Source: Actinomycetota bacterium
GTDB lineage: Bacteria; Actinomycetota; Actinomycetes; Streptosporangiales; Streptosporangiaceae
NCBI GenBank assembly: GCA_003168215.1
Contig: PMSW01000053.1
Coordinates: 43,088-93,934, forward strand
Length of the DNA: 50,847 nucleotides
Direction of reading: 5' to 3'
The translations under genes and the position numbers were made by a program. Shown here in pieces: positions 48,027-50,847 of this stretch. Under the pieces are notes generated by a model. The model made no database searches. It had not been told where the DNA came from and saw nothing but the letters and a program-made list of their open reading frames with translations. How positions within the stretch are numbered: position 1 is the first letter of the stretch; every line of letters begins with the position of its first letter.

Positions 48027-50138
48027 TCAGGCACCCGAGTATCCGAACGCAGCCCAATAGTACGGTTCGCCGAACCGCTTCATCTCGGCCGGCATGAAGC
48101 GCGTGTACCGGTGGATGTGCGGCTGCCAGTGCGGCTCAGCCCCGGCCAGGTCGTGTAGCTGGGCGACGGTTATCTCCTTGACCCACCGTCGCGCCGCGTC
48201 GGCGGCGGCAGGCAGCGGCAGGCCGGCGCCCCAGTCCCAGTACCGGAAGAGGCCGGACACGAACAGCGCGGCAGCGAGGTCATCCACCGGCCACAGGTTG
48301 GCCACCACCGCCCGGGCGCCGGCGGCTAGCAGCAGGCTGCCGATGTCGGTGGACTCCTCCGGATTGAACCAGTCCGCCTGGCCGCTCCAGCAGGCGCTCA
48401 GCACGGCCAGCGCGACGTTGTCCAGCGGCGGGATCTTGGCCAGGTCGTCCACGATCAGCGGCCCGTCAGCCAGCAGCAGTCTCGCCCCGCCAGCGGTGCG
48501 GCCCTCGGCGCCGTGACAGCACAGGTGGAGCACCTCGTAGCTCGCGGCATTCGCCAGGAACTCGGCCCGGGTCGCGGCTGCGCCGCTGAGATAGCGGCCG
48601 CCGGCGGCCCGCCGGCGGATCTCCTCGGCTTCCAACGAGGCGCATTTCAGCGGGCTGTAGCCGGGCTCGCTGATGTCCGGCCCGGCCAGGGAGAGCACCC
48701 GGCGGGACGAGCCGTCCGGCTGCGGCGGGCGCCGGATGACGGCGGACAGCCGCGCGCTCGGCGCGTACTTCAGTGGCATGATGGTGGTGATCCTGCCCGA
48801 CTGCGCGTCTTTCAGCGCCGGTGACCAGGCGTGCACCGGCAGGTGGCAGAGAAAACCGGAGACGATCACCGTGACCGGGCCCCAGGTCCAGCCGGGCGGG
48901 TCCGTCGGGTTGCTGTACGGGAAGGTCAGCAGGTCCCGCAGCGCCGGGGTGAAGTGCTGCTCCAGGACCTTGCCCACCAGGGCAAGGGCACGCTCGCGCT
49001 CGGAGTCAGGCGCCGCTGATCCCGGCTCCAGGCAGTCCGTCCAGCGCTGGATGATCTTGCCAACGACCTCACCGCCCAAGCTGGTCAGCAGCCTGCCCTC
49101 GAGCCTGCCATCGGGCAGCATCAGGGCCAGGCCGGTGTCGAACCGGCTGGTCCAGATGTACAGGATCGGATCCGGGCTAGCCGCCCGGCGAATCTCCTCG
49201 AGGGTCGGCTTCTCCTGGAAGTACTCCAGGCCGGGAAACCGCCGGATCTGCGCGATGGTCTCGGACAGCTGCCGCAAGGCCTCGTCGGCCCTCGCCATGG
49301 CTGTCGCGATAGCGGCCGGATCGCTGAGGTGGAAGGGCGCCTGGGTGGCAACGGTCCAGCTGGCGCGCTGGTCATAGTAGTGCGCGTACAGAGCCGGATC
49401 GCTTGTCTTGAGCAGGCGGTCCAGATCCGACATTCCACGCGCCGCGCGCAGGATCCGCTGCCGCGATCCTTCCAGCCTGACGACGGCCTCGTTGAGCCGG
49501 TTCGACCGGGCTAGCGCGCTGACCGCGTCGAGCTTGAGCCACCGGAACTTGTTGACGACGCCCTTTCGCTGGTCCTCCGGCACCGTGTAGACCAGCAGGT
49601 CAGCGGCGCTTGCGGCGAGGTCGAGGGCATCCCCGGCAGCCGTCCACTCGTTCCGCTCGACGGCGAGCGTGGCCCAGCGGTTCGCGTCCCTGGCCATGGC
49701 GTCCAGCAGCGTGGGGAAGCGCGCGTAGCGCAGCTGCTGGACAAGTTCCGCGCATTCCCGGGACATAGTCGCGGCCAGGTCGGCCGGATTATCTCGCTGA
49801 GTGCGCAGGATGCTGAGCTGAGCTTCCAGTATCCGCATCCGAAGGGCCACGAATCCGTTAAGGCCCGGCGCATCCGGCTGCACGTGCCGCCACACCTCGA
49901 GGGCACGGTCAAGGTCCGCGGGATCACGGGTCTGGGTGTAGTGCGAGGAGTACAGGTCGGCCAGCAGGCAGAGGTGCTGCGCGTAGCGAGCCGGGTCGGC
50001 GGCCCAGATCGGGACCGCAGCCTGGAGCACGGCCGTGATCTTGTCGAGCGGGGCGCTATTCAGGGACTCCATCATCGCCCGCACGCCCGAGAAATCGCCC
50101 CGCGCCCAGGCAAGTGCGTCACCCGCACTGTCTGTCAT
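48027..50138 (-). CDS. CHAT-domain (caspase-like) protein
   Basis: The 703-residue protein has an N-terminal helical region of about 310 residues that reads like TPR-type repeats (LCLLADLYSSHYTQTRDPAD, LDRALEVWR), a middle region, and a C-terminal CHAT protease domain. The catalytic pair is His542 in VLHLCCHGAEG and Cys583 in AVLSACWSG, with LLLAAGARAVVANLWPVDD after it. CHAT proteins are caspase-like cysteine proteases frequent in bacterial conflict and programmed-death systems. The target is unknown. It is divergent from the small gene at 50221, with an 82-nt shared promoter region. Confidence 0.9.
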   Translation of the reverse strand: MTDSAGDALAWARGDFSGVRAMMESLNSAPLDKITAVLQAAVPIWAADPARYAQHLCLLADLYSSHYTQTRDPADLDRALEVWRHVQPDAPGLNGFVALRMRILEAQLSILRTQRDNPADLAATMSRECAELVQQLRYARFPTLLDAMARDANRWATLAVERNEWTAAGDALDLAASAADLLVYTVPEDQRKGVVNKFRWLKLDAVSALARSNRLNEAVVRLEGSRQRILRAARGMSDLDRLLKTSDPALYAHYYDQRASWTVATQAPFHLSDPAAIATAMARADEALRQLSETIAQIRRFPGLEYFQEKPTLEEIRRAASPDPILYIWTSRFDTGLALMLPDGRLEGRLLTSLGGEVVGKIIQRWTDCLEPGSAAPDSERERALALVGKVLEQHFTPALRDLLTFPYSNPTDPPGWTWGPVTVIVSGFLCHLPVHAWSPALKDAQSGRITTIMPLKYAPSARLSAVIRRPPQPDGSSRRVLSLAGPDISEPGYSPLKCASLEAEEIRRRAAGGRYLSGAAATRAEFLANAASYEVLHLCCHGAEGRTAGGARLLLADGPLIVDDLAKIPPLDNVALAVLSACWSGQADWFNPEESTDIGSLLLAAGARAVVANLWPVDDLAAALFVSGLFRYWDWGAGLPLPAAADAARRWVKEITVAQLHDLAGAEPHWQPHIHRYTRFMPAEMKRFGEPYYWAAFGYSGA

Positions 50139-50220
50139 CGCACTAGCGTAAGCGCTGGAGGGAAACGGCAGGCCGGTCCGTTTTAGCCTGCGACTGTGGA
50201 AATGCCGCTAGCCTTTTGTC

Positions 50221-50661
50221 ATGAGCACCGAGCCAGACGCCGGTGATGTCAGTATCGAGCTTAACCAGCTTGAGCTGCCCGAAGAGTTCGACGAGGCCGA
50301 CCTTGCCGCGCTGCAGGCTGAGCTGAACAGCTCGGGCCTGCGCGCCGACGTGGTGGTTGTGCCTACGAGCGCACCGCGCGATTTCATTGTGCTGCCTACT
50401 CTGCTGGCGATCCATTTCCTGAGCGCCCACGCCGTCGACATCGTGCTCGGCGTGTCTGAAGGCGCATTCTGGGACGGCATCAAGGCGGCGGTGCGCCGGC
50501 TTCGGCCCGGAAAGGCGGCCGACGAGACACAGCGAGCTCGGGTCACTGTGCGATACAAGGACGGCCAGGCCATCGAGATTGACGTGGCCAACGCCGAGCA
50601 GCTTCGCCAGGTTCTCAAAGACATCGTGCCGCCGGACCAACGGCTCCCAATGCAGACCTAG
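50221..50661 (+). CDS. Small acidic protein of unknown function beside the CHAT gene
   Basis: The 146-residue product starts MSTEPDAGDVSIELNQLELP, has a hydrophobic stretch FIVLPTLLAIHFLSAHAVDIVLGV that may be a buried or membrane helix, and ends with a charged beta-alpha unit (VTVRYKDGQAIEIDVANAEQLRQ). I do not recognise the family; such small proteins next to CHAT genes may be effector-associated or regulatory. It is head-to-head with the CHAT gene, suggesting a common switch. Confidence 0.6.
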   Translation: MSTEPDAGDVSIELNQLELPEEFDEADLAALQAELNSSGLRADVVVVPTSAPRDFIVLPTLLAIHFLSAHAVDIVLGVSEGAFWDGIKAAVRRLRPGKAADETQRARVTVRYKDGQAIEIDVANAEQLRQVLKDIVPPDQRLPMQT

Positions 50662-50680
50662 GCAGTAGGCGAGGCGAGCG

Positions 50681-50847
50681 GTGGCCGATGACGGCCTAGA
50701 GATGGCCGACATGTTCCAGCCGGAACATTTGCCGACTGACACGAACGCCGCTCACCGGCGCCACGGCCCGGAAGGTCTGCCACTGCCAGCCCCGCCGAAT
50801 CGCCGCCATGCCACCGTCAACGGGGATAGCGCACTGCCCAGCGGCAG
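50681..50847 (+). CDS. 5' part of an unrecognised gene, cut by the window end
   Basis: From GTG 50681, preceded by AGGCGAGG, a frame stays open to the end of the window (about 55 codons, beginning VADDGLEMADMF). It is Pro/His/Arg-rich and no family is recognised. It lies 19 nt after the previous gene and could be co-transcribed with it. The call depends only on start context and the open frame. Confidence 0.3.
   Translation, partial: MADDGLEMADMFQPEHLPTDTNAAHRRHGPEGLPLPAPPNRRHATVNGDSALPSG

Noticed and set aside
32016-48120. Further GTGTAC hexamers inside genes (for example near 32017, 35676, 43346, 48109)
   Set aside because: They do not continue into the GACYGNYCA part and lie in coding DNA, so they are not counted as operator copies.
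1-50847. CRISPR arrays, tRNA and rRNA genes
   Set aside because: No regularly spaced repeats or recognisable RNA gene sequences were seen on reading the window; a dedicated scan was not possible.

Overview
The window is high-GC DNA with dense, often 4-nt-overlapping genes, GTG/TTG starts, TetR-family repressors, a RibH-H/MazF toxin-antitoxin pair, a DinB/mycothiol-transferase-like protein and cholesterol-catabolism-type acyl-CoA dehydrogenases. This points to a soil-type actinomycete (Actinomycetota). I cannot name a genus.

Region 1 (1-7860) is a mixed housekeeping/accessory stretch. It holds the 3' end of an OsmC-like gene, a flavin oxidoreductase whose 5' end has no standard start codon, a transposase tail remnant, a cysteine-dioxygenase-like cupin, a wrecked sedolisin protease gene, a methyltransferase, two small membrane proteins behind a start-codon palindrome, a DinB-like protein, a mazEF module with its operator, and a DUF2252 protein.

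Region 2 (7861-12608) looks like a small polyol/sugar-acid catabolic unit: an FGGY kinase preceded by a -35 box and a 15-bp palindrome, a tiny ORF coupled to a glycerol-3-phosphate-dehydrogenase-like gene, then an aldehyde dehydrogenase.

Region 3 (12670-44310) is the main feature: about 30 kb devoted to CoA-thioester catabolism. A minus-strand gene for a fused alpha-beta 2-oxoacid/acetoin-dehydrogenase-type E1 faces a plus-strand operon. That operon encodes an SDR, a zinc alcohol dehydrogenase, an Ltp2-type thiolase-like aldolase, a DUF35 protein, two MaoC-type hydratase subunits, an acyl-CoA dehydrogenase, an AMP-forming acyl-CoA ligase and a metallo-beta-lactamase-fold hydrolase. A second operon has a crotonase, an NDP-forming acyl-CoA synthetase, a heteromeric acyl-CoA dehydrogenase pair, a crotonase and a TetR repressor. 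A third has a ribose-type ABC importer, a second NDP-forming synthetase, a crotonase without the usual glutamates, two more dehydrogenase pairs, a cyclase-family hydrolase and a Nudix hydrolase. All three promoter regions carry the same 16-nt element GTGTACYGACYGNYCA, so I infer one regulon, probably under the TetR encoded at 29783. The logic resembles steroid side-chain removal (activation, alpha,beta-desaturation, hydration, retro-aldol cleavage), but no ring-degrading genes are visible and the substrate is unknown.

Region 4 (44311-50847) contains a nucleotidyl-cyclase domain remnant, an MFS exporter with two operator-like palindromes and its own TetR gene ending at a strong hairpin, a HAD hydrolase remnant, an unrecognised protein, a large CHAT-domain (caspase-like) protein, a divergent small protein next to it, and a gene cut by the window end. 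No tRNA, rRNA or CRISPR array was seen.
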